DNA from: Lachnospiraceae bacterium
GTDB lineage: Bacteria; Bacillota; Clostridia; Lachnospirales; Lachnospiraceae
Reading direction: 5' to 3'
DNA: 32,580 nucleotides
Assembly (NCBI GenBank): GCA_024683645.1
Contig: JAIKYA010000116.1
Location: 1-32,580 of the forward strand
The notes under the pieces were generated by a model, which was not told the DNA's origin, ran no database searches, and saw nothing but the letters and a program-made list of their open reading frames with translations. Both the position numbers and the translations under genes were made by a program. Each line of letters starts with the position of its first letter. Position 1 is the first letter of the stretch. Below, one piece after another: positions 1 to 7,882 of the stretch.

Positions 1-705
1 GTAGAGCCAGGTAGTATTCGCAGATACCTGCAGACCGTCAACATCGATCACGCTGCCGGGTGTTATTTCCTTAAAGGAAAGCTTGGACTTGTCATCCTTA
101 TTCCAGCCGGTAGCTACCGAGAATTTATAAGTGGGAACAACAGCAGGATCAACCGTCCATACCTTATCATTGGCTGCTGCTGCCTTATCATTTATATTAG
201 CAATAAATACCTTGTCATCCCAGACACCGCCCTGGTAATCCCATTCACCCTCGGTGAACCAGTAATTCTGATCGCCATAGAGTGACGGAGCTGCGGGAGT
301 GCCGCCTCTGTTGTTAAGAAGGTTCGCTATGTTGACCGTATCCTCCTCGGTCAGATCCGGTTTGTTGACAACCGCATCCGCTGCCTCTTCATTGGCATCT
401 GTCTCTGTAGGAGCTGCTGCCTCTTCGGTAGCTGTCTCCTCAGCAAAGTCATCGTTAGCGGTGACTTCATCAGCTGCTGCCGCAGCTTCATTGTTTTCTT
501 CTGTAACGACTGCTTCCTCTGCAGGAGCTTCCGCTACTTCAACGTCTTCAGCATCATCGAGAACCACTTCCTCGAGAGCTTCAGACCCGGTTTCTTCGTC
601 CACGTAGTCAACAACTGCATCGTCTGCAGCAGCATAGACCGGCGCGGGCACGCTTGTGATCGTTGTTACGACTGCAAGCAGCATGGCAAGTAACCTTTTC
701 TTCAT
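1..705 (-). CDS. Secreted acidic protein, 3' end beyond window
   Basis: Open frame of 235 codons with no stop, running off the left edge of the window. The start is the ATG at 705-703, preceded by an AAAGGAG ribosome site. Residues 1 to about 26 form a classical signal peptide: MKKR, a hydrophobic core, then a VYA-AAD cleavage site. Residues 27 to about 110 are a low-complexity Glu/Asp/Ala/Thr linker. The visible C-terminal part, from about residue 130, has Trp/Tyr/Gly-rich beta-type sequence (YGDQNYWFTEGEWDYQGG). Exported or cell-surface location is inferred. The acidic linker resembles that of the GH25 protein at 14340-15671, which suggests a shared surface-protein style. The family is not recognised and the function is unknown; the missing part could hold the diagnostic domain. 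Confidence 0.8.
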   Translation of the reverse strand, partial: MKKRLLAMLLAVVTTITSVPAPVYAAADDAVVDYVDEETGSEALEEVVLDDAEDVEVAEAPAEEAVVTEENNEAAAAADEVTANDDFAEETATEEAAAPTETDANEEAADAVVNKPDLTEEDTVNIANLLNNRGGTPAAPSLYGDQNYWFTEGEWDYQGGVWDDKVFIANINDKAAAANDKVWTVDPAVVPTYKFSVATGWNKDDKSKLSFKEITPGSVIDVDGLQVSANTTWLY

Positions 706-739
706 GCTCTTTCTCCTTTCGTTTTTTCGGGTCTCCGGT

Positions 740-783
740 CCCGTTCTAAATGGAACGGGTATTGTCCCGTGTTTGGGGACAAT
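740..783. repeat. Two adjacent short hairpins, REP-like
   Basis: CCCGTTC (740-746) pairs with GAACGGG (753-759). One base later ATTGTCCC (761-768) pairs with GGGACAAT (776-783). The GGGAC theme recurs in the REP-like elements at 3463, 30865 and 32234. The pair sits in the probable 5' leader of the secreted protein gene, so it could act on RNA or simply be a mobile palindrome. Confidence 0.55.
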
Positions 784-814
784 CTACCCCTCCCACTTTT
801 ACACTATCGGTGAA

Positions 815-843
815 AGTTTACCACTTTATTATGGAAGTGACAA
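815..843 (-). promoter_or_regulatory. Putative sigma-A promoter of the secreted protein gene
   Basis: On the minus strand, -35 TTGTCA (843-838) and -10 TAAACT (820-815) are separated by exactly 17 bp. This would start RNA near 808 and give a leader of about 100 nt that contains the two hairpins at 740-783. The -10 is only a 4/6 match, so the call is moderate. Confidence 0.4.
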
Positions 844-934
844 GACTTTTTGTTGAAAAAAAGACACAATTTGGACATATTTGTAAAAAAGATGTCAAAA
901 AAAAGAAAAAATAAGATAAAATTGACCCCGTTTT

Positions 935-1918
935 TTACACAGGGCCTTCCGAATGCAATCTTTCCGCACGATCAGAGATGAGCCCTGCCAATGCTTCCTT
1001 CATTTCTTCCTGCATATATGATTCCATACACATTTTCAGGAACTGCTCTTTCTTTGTCAGGATTTTGTTCATCATATTTATGGCTGCCTTTTTATCAATC
1101 CCGCACCCTGCCGCAAACTTCAGGAAATCGTTTCGTCTCAGGTTCATCTTTTTCCCGTTCAGGGTCAGTGCCAGTTCTTCTTTGTCCTGCGGCAGCACTA
1201 TATTGACAGGTAGCATATCATAAGCCGGAGACAGCACATATTGACGGTTGCCGCTCTCCGTCTCTATCAGGGAGAAATTTTTCAGATGCATATCTGCATT
1301 TCCTGTTATAAAGAAAAACAGGATACGATAATAAAGGTCAGCCAGATCCAGACCCATCCTGACAGAATGCCTTTTCACGATCCCGGCACTTTTTTCATAG
1401 GATCCTCTGTACTTATCTTCCGTCAGCCTCATTCCAAGCTGACAGAAATCCTCCATTGCCAGCTTCTTCATCTTACTGTTTTTTCCGGACGGAAATACTC
1501 TGTCTATCCTTTTGGTAATGTATGCAAATTCGCCGCCATCCCCGCTCGTTCTTATCAGCGCGTGAGGTACACAGGCTATACCGGCTGCTTCTGCCATATG
1601 CATTACCAGATTCTCGGCTTCAGGAAGGGCAGTATACCCCGGTGCCTGAGGCTTCAGTATATACCCTGTTGGGTAATCCACCAGCGTAAGTCGTGACATT
1701 CCTTCCCTGCTCAGGTGGAGAGAAAGCTTTTTCTGCACTCCGGGAACGGTAAACCCCCTCTCCGTTGTTTTTTTCGCCAGTTCTTCCAGTTCTTCTTTAC
1801 TCACATCAAGAAGAGGCAGGCTTTCCGTGCCGAAAAAAGAGCGTATACATTTCCTGTGCCAGCCTTTTTCTGCAACTGTTCCGTCCTTTATCTCTTTTCC
1901 GCAGCACAAGCACTTCAT
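935..1918 (-). CDS. hipT: HipT-type Ser/Thr kinase toxin (HipA C-terminal kinase)
   Basis: 327 residues. This is the kinase half of a HipA toxin; HipA-family kinases phosphorylate translation components (Glu- or Trp-tRNA synthetase in characterised members) and arrest growth. It carries the nucleotide loop GVQKKLSL at 60-67, the catalytic NADMHLKN at 207-214 (Asp209, Lys213, Asn214) and the metal-binding YDM around Asp234. The N-terminal subdomain 1 of HipA is absent and is encoded separately just upstream as hipS. Residues 3-24 add a Cys/His cluster (C3, C6, H21, C24) suggestive of a small zinc knuckle. Thr57 precedes the loop, where other HipA/HipT proteins have regulatory autophosphorylated serines; that alignment is my inference. 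The start ATG overlaps the hipS stop (TAATG), implying coupled translation. The native substrate cannot be read from sequence. Confidence 0.85.
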   Translation of the reverse strand: MKCLCCGKEIKDGTVAEKGWHRKCIRSFFGTESLPLLDVSKEELEELAKKTTERGFTVPGVQKKLSLHLSREGMSRLTLVDYPTGYILKPQAPGYTALPEAENLVMHMAEAAGIACVPHALIRTSGDGGEFAYITKRIDRVFPSGKNSKMKKLAMEDFCQLGMRLTEDKYRGSYEKSAGIVKRHSVRMGLDLADLYYRILFFFITGNADMHLKNFSLIETESGNRQYVLSPAYDMLPVNIVLPQDKEELALTLNGKKMNLRRNDFLKFAAGCGIDKKAAINMMNKILTKKEQFLKMCMESYMQEEMKEALAGLISDRAERLHSEGPV

Positions 1919-2247
1919 TATACTGCCTTTACCTCCACATCACCGATACAATCTCTGCATGCCACCAGTAACAGGCCAAATCTGTCTCTCGGGTCGATCT
2001 TCCAGTTATCGCTTACCAGATTCAGCAGCCAGCCCTCAGGAATAAGCCCGTCAAAAAAAGGGAAGAAAAACTCCGATTGATACGTTTCCTGTCTGAGCGG
2101 CAGCGTCAGACTTACCGGTAACGGATCGGAACTGTCCAGATAGTCCCTGTCATAGGTAAAGGAATAACCTTTATCATTTTCCTCAAGGAGGCCGGCATAT
2201 ATATCCTGAACAAAAATATGCGCTTTTCGATATTCGTTCTCATTCAT
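1918..2247 (-). CDS. hipS: HipS-like protein (stand-alone HipA N-terminal subdomain 1)
   Basis: 109 residues. Matches the N-terminal subdomain of HipA: an early beta-strand region (IFVQDIYAGLLEE), then PVSLTLPLRQ and FFDGLIPEGWLLN, the typical signature of that domain, and RDRFGLLLVACRDCIGDV near the end. In the described HipBST systems this separate subunit, rather than HipB, neutralises the kinase HipT; that role is assumed here. The start ATG overlaps the end of hipB by 8 bases and the stop shares one base with the hipT start, so all three genes are tightly coupled. Confidence 0.85.
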   Translation of the reverse strand: MNENEYRKAHIFVQDIYAGLLEENDKGYSFTYDRDYLDSSDPLPVSLTLPLRQETYQSEFFFPFFDGLIPEGWLLNLVSDNWKIDPRDRFGLLLVACRDCIGDVEVKAV

Positions 2248-2452
2248 CTTCTTCGTAGGTCATTCTCCCGGGTATAGCCTCCATGCCGAACATGCGCAGG
2301 GCCTGGTTCACCTTGTCCATACGCAGGGTCTCCTTACCCTGCTCCAGTTCACGCACGAAACGCAGACCCAGTCCGGATCTCAGTGCAAAATCCGCCTGTG
2401 TCAGTCCTGCCTTTCTTCTCTCTCTTTTTACATATTCGCCTATCTTGCTCAT
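2240..2452 (-). CDS. hipB: HipB-like XRE-family repressor
   Basis: 70 residues from the ATG at 2452-2450. It is almost entirely one XRE helix-turn-helix: IGEYVKRERRKAGLTQADFALRSG, then LRFVRELEQGKETLRMDKVNQAL, ending MEAIPGRMTYEEDE. It is the expected autorepressor of the hip operon, binding the palindromes at 2463-2562. An upstream in-frame GTG at 2467 would add five residues (MYFCA), but it lies inside the promoter and operator. The ATG has no close Shine-Dalgarno sequence, yet lies exactly where transcription should begin (promoter 2459-2487), so a leaderless mRNA is likely. Confidence 0.85.
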   Translation of the reverse strand: MSKIGEYVKRERRKAGLTQADFALRSGLGLRFVRELEQGKETLRMDKVNQALRMFGMEAIPGRMTYEEDE

Positions 2453-2458
2453 GGCACA

Positions 2459-2487
2459 AAAATACACCCCAACGGGTATAAAGTCAA
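2459..2487 (-). promoter_or_regulatory. hipBST promoter, leaderless
   Basis: On the minus strand, -35 TTGACT (2487-2482), a 17-bp spacer, and -10 TATTTT (2464-2459). Only six bases separate the -10 from the hipB ATG, which puts the predicted +1 on the A of the start codon. Operator 1 fills the spacer, so repressor binding would block RNA polymerase directly. Confidence 0.65.
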
Positions 2488-2562
2488 GTATTTTTACTCA
2501 TTTTATACCCGTTGGGGTGCAATATGCTCGATTTTTAATTATTTTATACCCGTTGGGGTATA
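2463..2562. promoter_or_regulatory. Three HipB-type operators with 41-bp spacing
   Basis: Three copies of an 18-bp palindrome TATACCC-GTTG-GGGTATA lie at 2463-2480 (reverse orientation, one arm mismatch), 2504-2521 (one arm partly diverged: GGGTGCA) and 2545-2562 (perfect). Starts are 41 bp apart in both intervals, close to four helical turns, which would place bound dimers on one DNA face. The third copy begins or ends only five bases from the sufD stop codon. Binding by HipB is inferred from position and symmetry. Confidence 0.8.
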
Positions 2563-2566
2563 AATC

Positions 2567-3616
2567 TCACAGAATCCCTTCCGGAATGCGGTCCGTCACT
2601 CTCTTAAGCTTCGCTTCTATCATCAGCTTTTCGGCCTCCGCGGCATCTATCCCGCGGCTTTCCATGTAGAAGAGCATATCCGGCGAAAGCTTGCCCGAAG
2701 TATGGGCATGGCGCCCGCTCACCTTCTCTTCTTCTCCCAGGATCATGGGGATCGCGCGGTTCACCATGTCTTTGCCGAGCGTCAGTACGTTCTCCTCTTC
2801 ATCTCCTTCGGCACCTGCGGCTTCCCTGCGGAAATCCAGGGTATCACGCATCAGCTTCCTGGCATTGTCCTTAAGCACGCCCTCAAAGCGCATCACACCC
2901 TTGCTGTTCCTGCCACGGAAAGTATCCACGTAGTTAAAATCAAGCAGGCTGTCCGCATCTCCCACATACGCCACATCGGCCCTGAACTCGCTCTCTGCGC
3001 CCCACTGGTCAGCATAAGCCCCGGCATACACCGTTCCTGCCCCCAGCTGCACCGAGGTATACTCCATCTTTGCGCGTCCCATCAGTCTGAAACCTGCATC
3101 ATCCAGAAAAGTATAGTCCTTAGGCAGCTTCTGTACCCTGATCAGATGAAATTTTGCATCCTCCTCGAGATACACTTTTACGCTGACGGCGACCTGGCCT
3201 CTCCCCTCACCTTCGAAGATCTGCGCCATAGATGCTTCCACGCCCTTCTTCACATGTATATAAAGGGCCGTCCGAAGATCTGCGCCGTCTTCAGCCGTAT
3301 ATTTCCGGACTATCGGCGTCTCTGCAGATTCGTTTATCTCTATCACTTCCACCGGTCCCGCATATTCGTCCATCTCCGCACCCAGCCCGGTAGGGAAAGC
3401 CTGCTCCCGGTACATGGGCTGCTTGCAGGCGACCAGCTCCTCTTCGGGTGATTCGCCAAGGGAAAACCATGGGGACGGACCTTGTGGTCCTGAAGGACCA
3501 CAAGGTCCGTCCCCGTGGTTTTCCCCATGGTTTTCCTTCACTTCCGCAACGGTCTCATTCATCTTTAATTTATTCCATGTCAGCACCGGCAGGTGGTTAA
3601 GCGTCATCTTTTTCAT
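2567..3616 (-). CDS. sufD: Fe-S cluster assembly scaffold SufD with REP-derived insert
   Basis: 349 residues. SufD partners SufB and the ATPase SufC in the cytosolic complex that builds iron-sulfur clusters. The beta-helix core and the C-terminal family signature are present (GRHAHTSGKL, then FYMESRGIDAAEAEKLMIEA). His303 aligns with the functionally important His of SufD. The start ATG shares one base with the sufB stop (TGATG). Residues 28-52 (ENHGENHGDGPCGPSGPQGP and on to PWFS) are not SufD sequence: they are the in-frame translation of a 75-bp palindromic element. They lie in the variable N-terminal region before the core, so the protein may still work. This is the last gene of sufCBD; the hip operon follows after a short gap. 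Confidence 0.93.
   Translation of the reverse strand: MKKMTLNHLPVLTWNKLKMNETVAEVKENHGENHGDGPCGPSGPQGPSPWFSLGESPEEELVACKQPMYREQAFPTGLGAEMDEYAGPVEVIEINESAETPIVRKYTAEDGADLRTALYIHVKKGVEASMAQIFEGEGRGQVAVSVKVYLEEDAKFHLIRVQKLPKDYTFLDDAGFRLMGRAKMEYTSVQLGAGTVYAGAYADQWGAESEFRADVAYVGDADSLLDFNYVDTFRGRNSKGVMRFEGVLKDNARKLMRDTLDFRREAAGAEGDEEENVLTLGKDMVNRAIPMILGEEEKVSGRHAHTSGKLSPDMLFYMESRGIDAAEAEKLMIEAKLKRVTDRIPEGIL
3461..3535. repeat. REP-like palindrome inside sufD
   Basis: A 28-bp arm (3463-3490) pairs with 3495-3522 with one mismatch around a TGAA loop, giving a very strong hairpin. A partial extra copy of the arm end follows at 3523-3534. The arm contains the GGGGACGGACCT core shared with the tandem copies at 32234-32301. 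The element is 75 bp, a multiple of three, and keeps sufD open. This class resembles REP sequences mobilised by RAYT transposases; no such gene is in the window. Confidence 0.85.
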
Positions 3617-5016
3617 CAGCCTGTCTCCATTTCCAGCTTTATCAGATTGTTCATCTCGGCCGCATACTCCAACGGCAGTTCCTTGCTCACAGGGCTTGCG
3701 AAACCGCTCACTATCAGGGCTCTCGCCTCCGCCTCGCTCATTCCCCTGCTCATCATGTAAAATACCGCATCGTCACTGATACGTCCTATCTTTGCCTCAT
3801 GTCCCACATCTGCCGTATCGGTCCTGATATCCATGGCCGGCACGGTGTCCGATCTCGATTCGGAATCTATCATAAGTGAACCGCAGTTTACGGACGCCTT
3901 GGAATACAGGGCCGTAGGCCTTATCTCCACCGAACTTCTGTAAGTATTGATACCTCCGCTCTTGGTTATGGACTTGGTATCTATAAAACTCGAAGTATGC
4001 TTCCCTATGTGTATCACCTTTGCGCCCGTATCCAGATTCTGTCCGGCTCCCGCAAAAGTCACGCCCGTAAATTCGCTGTGTGAATAATCTCCCTTCAGCA
4101 CCGAAGTCGGATACAGATAGGAAACATGCGAACCGAACGAGCCCGATATCCACTCGATGGTCCCGCCCTCTTCGCAGATGGCACGTTTGGTATTTAAGTT
4201 GTACATGTTCTTGGACCAGTTCTCTATCGTGGAATAACGCAGATGAGCATTCTTTCCCACAAAGAGTTCCACACAGCCCGCATGCAGATTGGCAATATTG
4301 TATTTAGGCGCGGAGCAGCCCTCGATAAAATGTACGTCCGCTCCCTCATCGATGATTATCAGTGTATGCTCAAACTGTCCCGCACCCGGCGCATTCAGCC
4401 TGAAATATGACTGCAGCGGTATCTCCACCTTTGCTCCCGGAGGCGCATAAACAAAGGATCCACCGCTCCACACCGCACCGTGCAGGGCTGCGAATTTATG
4501 ATCGTTTACAGGCACGAGCTTCATAAAATGGTCTTTCACCATCTGCTCGTATTTCCCGGTGATCGCGCTCTCCATATCGGTATAGACCACGCCCTGGTCT
4601 TCCACTTCCTTTTTCACGTTGTGGTAGACTATCTCGGAATCGTACTGCGCACCCACACCTGCCAGAGCCTCACGCTCGGCCTGCGGTATCCCCAGCTTTT
4701 CAAAAGCATTCTTTATATCCTCGGGCACCTCGTCCCAGCTGCCCACCATCTTTGTCTTGGGCTTTACATAGGTTACGATATTGCTAAGGTCCAGCCCGTC
4801 GATGGGCGGCCCCCAGTCAGGTATCTCCATTTCGTTGTATACTTTCAGCGCATTCAAACGGAACTGAAGCATCCACTCGGGATCATGCTTTTCCCTCGAT
4901 ATCTCCCTTATGATATCCTCCGTCAGACCTGCATCTACTTTATAAAAATCCTCGTCCCGCTCTTCATCTCTGAAGTCATATATCGAGGGTTCTTTTACTT
5001 CTTTGATCTCACTCAT
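3616..5016 (-). CDS. sufB: Fe-S cluster assembly scaffold SufB
   Basis: 466 residues, normal full length. SufB is the scaffold of the SufBC2D complex on which iron-sulfur clusters form before transfer to apoproteins. Hallmarks seen: DWGPPIDGLDLSNIVTYVKP near 67-86, REALAGVGAQYDSEIVYHN at 115-133, the conserved EGCSAPKYNIANLHAGCVEL at 232-251, and a C-terminal SVNCGSLMID with Cys378 at the position of the cysteine important for cluster assembly in E. coli SufB. Ends with the FYMMSRGMSEAEARALIVSGF motif shared with SufD. It overlaps sufC by 8 bases and sufD by one base. Confidence 0.97.
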   Translation of the reverse strand: MSEIKEVKEPSIYDFRDEERDEDFYKVDAGLTEDIIREISREKHDPEWMLQFRLNALKVYNEMEIPDWGPPIDGLDLSNIVTYVKPKTKMVGSWDEVPEDIKNAFEKLGIPQAEREALAGVGAQYDSEIVYHNVKKEVEDQGVVYTDMESAITGKYEQMVKDHFMKLVPVNDHKFAALHGAVWSGGSFVYAPPGAKVEIPLQSYFRLNAPGAGQFEHTLIIIDEGADVHFIEGCSAPKYNIANLHAGCVELFVGKNAHLRYSTIENWSKNMYNLNTKRAICEEGGTIEWISGSFGSHVSYLYPTSVLKGDYSHSEFTGVTFAGAGQNLDTGAKVIHIGKHTSSFIDTKSITKSGGINTYRSSVEIRPTALYSKASVNCGSLMIDSESRSDTVPAMDIRTDTADVGHEAKIGRISDDAVFYMMSRGMSEAEARALIVSGFASPVSKELPLEYAAEMNNLIKLEMETG

Positions 5017-5752
5017 TCTTTAAGCCCTCAAAGCCTCCCGTATTTATGGCCTCCACCAGTTCTGCGCCGCCTTCTTTCACCACACGGCCGTCCACGATCA
5101 CGTGGGTCCTGTCAATATTCAGCCCCTCAAGTATCCTCGTGGAATGCGTGATGATCAGAAGCGTGCCGCCGTTCTTTCTGAATATCTCAACGCCTTTGGA
5201 TACGATGCGTACCGCGTCCACATCCAGGCCGGAATCCGTCTCGTCAAGTATCGCAAACTTCGGCTCCAGCATCAGCAGTTGGAATATCTCCGCCTTCTTT
5301 TTCTCTCCTCCGGAAAAGCCCACGTTTAAGTCTCTCTCAATATATGACTCATCCATATCCAGCAGCCTGCAGGTTTCTTCTATCTTCTTTTTGAACTGGA
5401 AGATCTTTATCGCCGATCCTGTCCGTGCACGTATCGCACTTCGCAGGAAGCTGTCCATCGTAAGTCCCGGCACCTCCAGCGGATTCTGGAAGCTCATGAA
5501 CAGTCCGGCCTTTGCCCGCTCATCCACGGACATCTCATTCAGATCCTTCCCGTCAAAGAACATGCTGCCGGCATTTACTTTGTATACGGGGTTGCCCATG
5601 ATCACATTGCCGAGCGTTGATTTGCCCGCGCCGTTCGGGCCCATCAGAACATGCGTCTCACCTGCAGCTATCTGCAGATCCACACCTTTCAGTATCTCTT
5701 CCCCTTCGATGCCTGCATGCAGGCCGCATATTTCCAGTATCTTTTCAGACAT
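5009..5752 (-). CDS. sufC: Fe-S cluster assembly ATPase SufC
   Basis: 247 residues, an ABC-type ATPase that drives conformational change of the SufBCD scaffold in the cytosol. Walker A GPNGAGKST at 38-46, ABC signature FSGGEKKKAE at 146-155, Walker B FAILDE at 166-171, D-loop SGLD at 174-177 and switch His203. The FSGGEKKKAEIFQ form is diagnostic of SufC rather than transport ABC proteins. The ATG at 5752 has an AGAGGT ribosome site six bases upstream. First gene of sufCBD, with its own promoter at 5800-5828. No cysteine desulfurase (sufS) or sufU is adjacent, unlike many Clostridia. Confidence 0.97.
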   Translation of the reverse strand: MSEKILEICGLHAGIEGEEILKGVDLQIAAGETHVLMGPNGAGKSTLGNVIMGNPVYKVNAGSMFFDGKDLNEMSVDERAKAGLFMSFQNPLEVPGLTMDSFLRSAIRARTGSAIKIFQFKKKIEETCRLLDMDESYIERDLNVGFSGGEKKKAEIFQLLMLEPKFAILDETDSGLDVDAVRIVSKGVEIFRKNGGTLLIITHSTRILEGLNIDRTHVIVDGRVVKEGGAELVEAINTGGFEGLKNE

Positions 5753-5799
5753 ATCTGTTACCTCTTTCTTTGTGGTTCGTTATAACTTACCGACTTTTC

Positions 5800-5828
5800 A
5801 TAATACCGTCACACGGCCTGTCTGTCAA
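5800..5828 (-). promoter_or_regulatory. sufCBD promoter
   Basis: On the minus strand, a perfect -35 TTGACA (5828-5823), 17-bp spacer and -10 TATTAT (5805-5800). Predicted start near 5793, about 40 nt before the sufC ATG. The -35 overlaps the last codons of the upstream HD-GYP gene, so suf can be expressed independently of it. Confidence 0.75.
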
Positions 5829-7867
5829 GTCTGAGTACCCGTTAAATACAACTCTTTTGCGTATACCAGCAGATCGGCATCTATCTTTCCGGCAGCCGCC
5901 TCTTCGTCAAGTATCTTAAATGCATCTTCGACCGATTTCGGTTTTTTATACGGTCTGTCATCTGCTATGAGCGAATCGTAGATATCCATGATCGTAAGTA
6001 TCCTGGTCATCACATCCAGATCCTTATCGGACAGCTGCTTCGGATAACCCTTTCCGTTTAAAAGCTCATGATGGTTTGATGCCATCGCGCGCACCCTGTC
6101 ATATTCGTCACCGAAGACCATGTGTGAGAGTATCTTATCCGTGTATACCACGTGACTCTGCATGATCGTGCGTTCTTCATCGGATAGCGTACCACGCTCG
6201 ATATGCAGATCAGCTTTTTCTTCTTCGGTAAGATAGGGTATGCTGCTGCCGTCCTTATCTCTGTATACACCTTCCTCCATGTCTTTTATGACTGCCCACT
6301 CATCTTCTTTCAGCGGCCGGCCGCAGTTAAATGCATTGATATTATCAAGAAATGCTTTTATCTTTTCTATCTCTTTTTCATTTTCGATACTGTCCTTTTT
6401 ATCGGACAGTATATCATTCTGCAGTTTAAGCATGATGATCTGCAGTCTGTCTTTCAGACGCTCTTCTTTACTTCCGAGTTTAGTCGGCTTATCCATCACT
6501 TCCAGCGGCACATCCATTTTCCCGACGTCATGCAGCATTGCGGCAAGGTACAGCTGCCTCTTGTCACGTTCGCTGAAGCTAAGCTCCGTCTTATTCTCTC
6601 TGTGCAGCTCGTTGATATGATCGAGCATTTCCATGCAGCGCTTTGCAACATTCTTTGTGTGATTCGCATTATAAGGCGTACGGCCTTCGATCGCTTCCGC
6701 AAAAGCTTCTGCCATGGAGAACAGCATGCTCTGCGTATCCCTCTGACGCTTTTTCAGAAGTTCGGTGTATTTATACAGCAGGCTGCTTATGAACAGGAAG
6801 AACAGGCCGGCAAACACGGACGTAAGCGGCAGCTTGCAGTACAATATCCGGAATACTGCAAGTGCGGCAAGCAGATATCCCGCAAGAAATATCCCAAGCA
6901 GTACCGCACTTTTTTTAACCTGGTTTCTCAACAGCAGTATGCCAAAGACTGTCATAAGCAGGCAGATCAGCGGAAATACAAGATATGCCGGAGCATCGGT
7001 ATCAGTCCTGTCATTGAGCAGCGCCGAGATATAATTTGCCTGTATCTCGACTCCGTACATTTCTCTCGAATAATCGCAGGGTACCTTATAGGAATCGAGC
7101 ATACCTCCTGTATACGCACCCACCAGCACTATCGAGTCCGCAAAGTGTGATGCGGGTATGCTGCCATCCAGCACCTTTGTCATGGATACTGCTTCGACCT
7201 CACCCGGCTTCATCGAATATGCAAGCTCTTCTCTTGTATCATATTCCGGAAGTTCTTTCAGCTTCGATGCTATCACATATGCAAAGCTTCTGTGATCGGG
7301 AGGTATCTGTGTATAGGCCCTTCTCACTATGCCGTCATCGTCGGTGATGACATTGGTGAAGCCGTATTCGGCAACAGCTGCCAGGGCTTCATACGGTTTG
7401 TATTCGTTTTTGATATAAGTTCTGATATAGTATGAATCATTATCGGACAACAGTTCATGAGCGGATTCGAGCGAGGAAGCCAGTACCACATTGCCCGCTC
7501 CCGATACCGCTTGTGTCAGAGCCTCATCCTCCGCCGAACCGTTTGTTCCCGAGAAAATAACGTCCAGTCCGATTATCTGCGGTCTGCTCTTTTCATCGGC
7601 ATTCAGTATATCTATAAGTTCCGCAAAGTAAGCCCTGTTCCAGTCGGAGTATGGTCCCAGCACATTCAGGCTTTCATCGTCTATCGCAATGATCTTTATA
7701 TCTTCGGGTATACCGTCCAGTCTCCTGTACAGATAATCCTCTCCGTAATTTTCTATACGCATCGGCAGGCGGAATACCGCACACAAAGCCACTGCCACAG
7801 CCGCAGCAGCCAGAAACAGCCCCGTCAGTATACGCTTAGCTCCCAAGTTTTCTTTCTCAAACAGCAT
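5825..7867 (-). CDS. CHASE2 sensor with HD-GYP c-di-GMP phosphodiesterase domain
   Basis: 680 residues. Order: N-terminal membrane segment (about 12-33); extracytoplasmic CHASE2 sensor (about 40-285; typical IAIDDESLNVLGP and GLDVIFSG); three membrane segments (about 294-312, 319-338 and 347-364); then a cytosolic HD-GYP domain. HD-GYP domains hydrolyse cyclic di-GMP. Visible motifs are LHDVGK (His446-Asp447), His572, HHE at 599-601, GKGYP at 605-609 and TIMDIYDSL with Asp628. Position 604 is Asn where HHExxDGxGYP enzymes usually have Asp. About 90 charged, mostly helical residues (around 460-553) are inserted between the HD motif and the rest of the domain. The ATG has GGAGAAAAGAT just upstream. 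The signal sensed is unknown. A stand-alone gene ahead of the suf promoter. Confidence 0.9.
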   Translation of the reverse strand: MLFEKENLGAKRILTGLFLAAAAVAVALCAVFRLPMRIENYGEDYLYRRLDGIPEDIKIIAIDDESLNVLGPYSDWNRAYFAELIDILNADEKSRPQIIGLDVIFSGTNGSAEDEALTQAVSGAGNVVLASSLESAHELLSDNDSYYIRTYIKNEYKPYEALAAVAEYGFTNVITDDDGIVRRAYTQIPPDHRSFAYVIASKLKELPEYDTREELAYSMKPGEVEAVSMTKVLDGSIPASHFADSIVLVGAYTGGMLDSYKVPCDYSREMYGVEIQANYISALLNDRTDTDAPAYLVFPLICLLMTVFGILLLRNQVKKSAVLLGIFLAGYLLAALAVFRILYCKLPLTSVFAGLFFLFISSLLYKYTELLKKRQRDTQSMLFSMAEAFAEAIEGRTPYNANHTKNVAKRCMEMLDHINELHRENKTELSFSERDKRQLYLAAMLHDVGKMDVPLEVMDKPTKLGSKEERLKDRLQIIMLKLQNDILSDKKDSIENEKEIEKIKAFLDNINAFNCGRPLKEDEWAVIKDMEEGVYRDKDGSSIPYLTEEEKADLHIERGTLSDEERTIMQSHVVYTDKILSHMVFGDEYDRVRAMASNHHELLNGKGYPKQLSDKDLDVMTRILTIMDIYDSLIADDRPYKKPKSVEDAFKILDEEAAAGKIDADLLVYAKELYLTGTQT

Positions 7868-7882
7868 ATCTTTTCTCCGTTT

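Noticed and set aside
2567-5752. sufS or sufU in the suf operon
   Set aside because: No cysteine desulfurase or SufU-like frame exists on either side; the operon here is only sufCBD.
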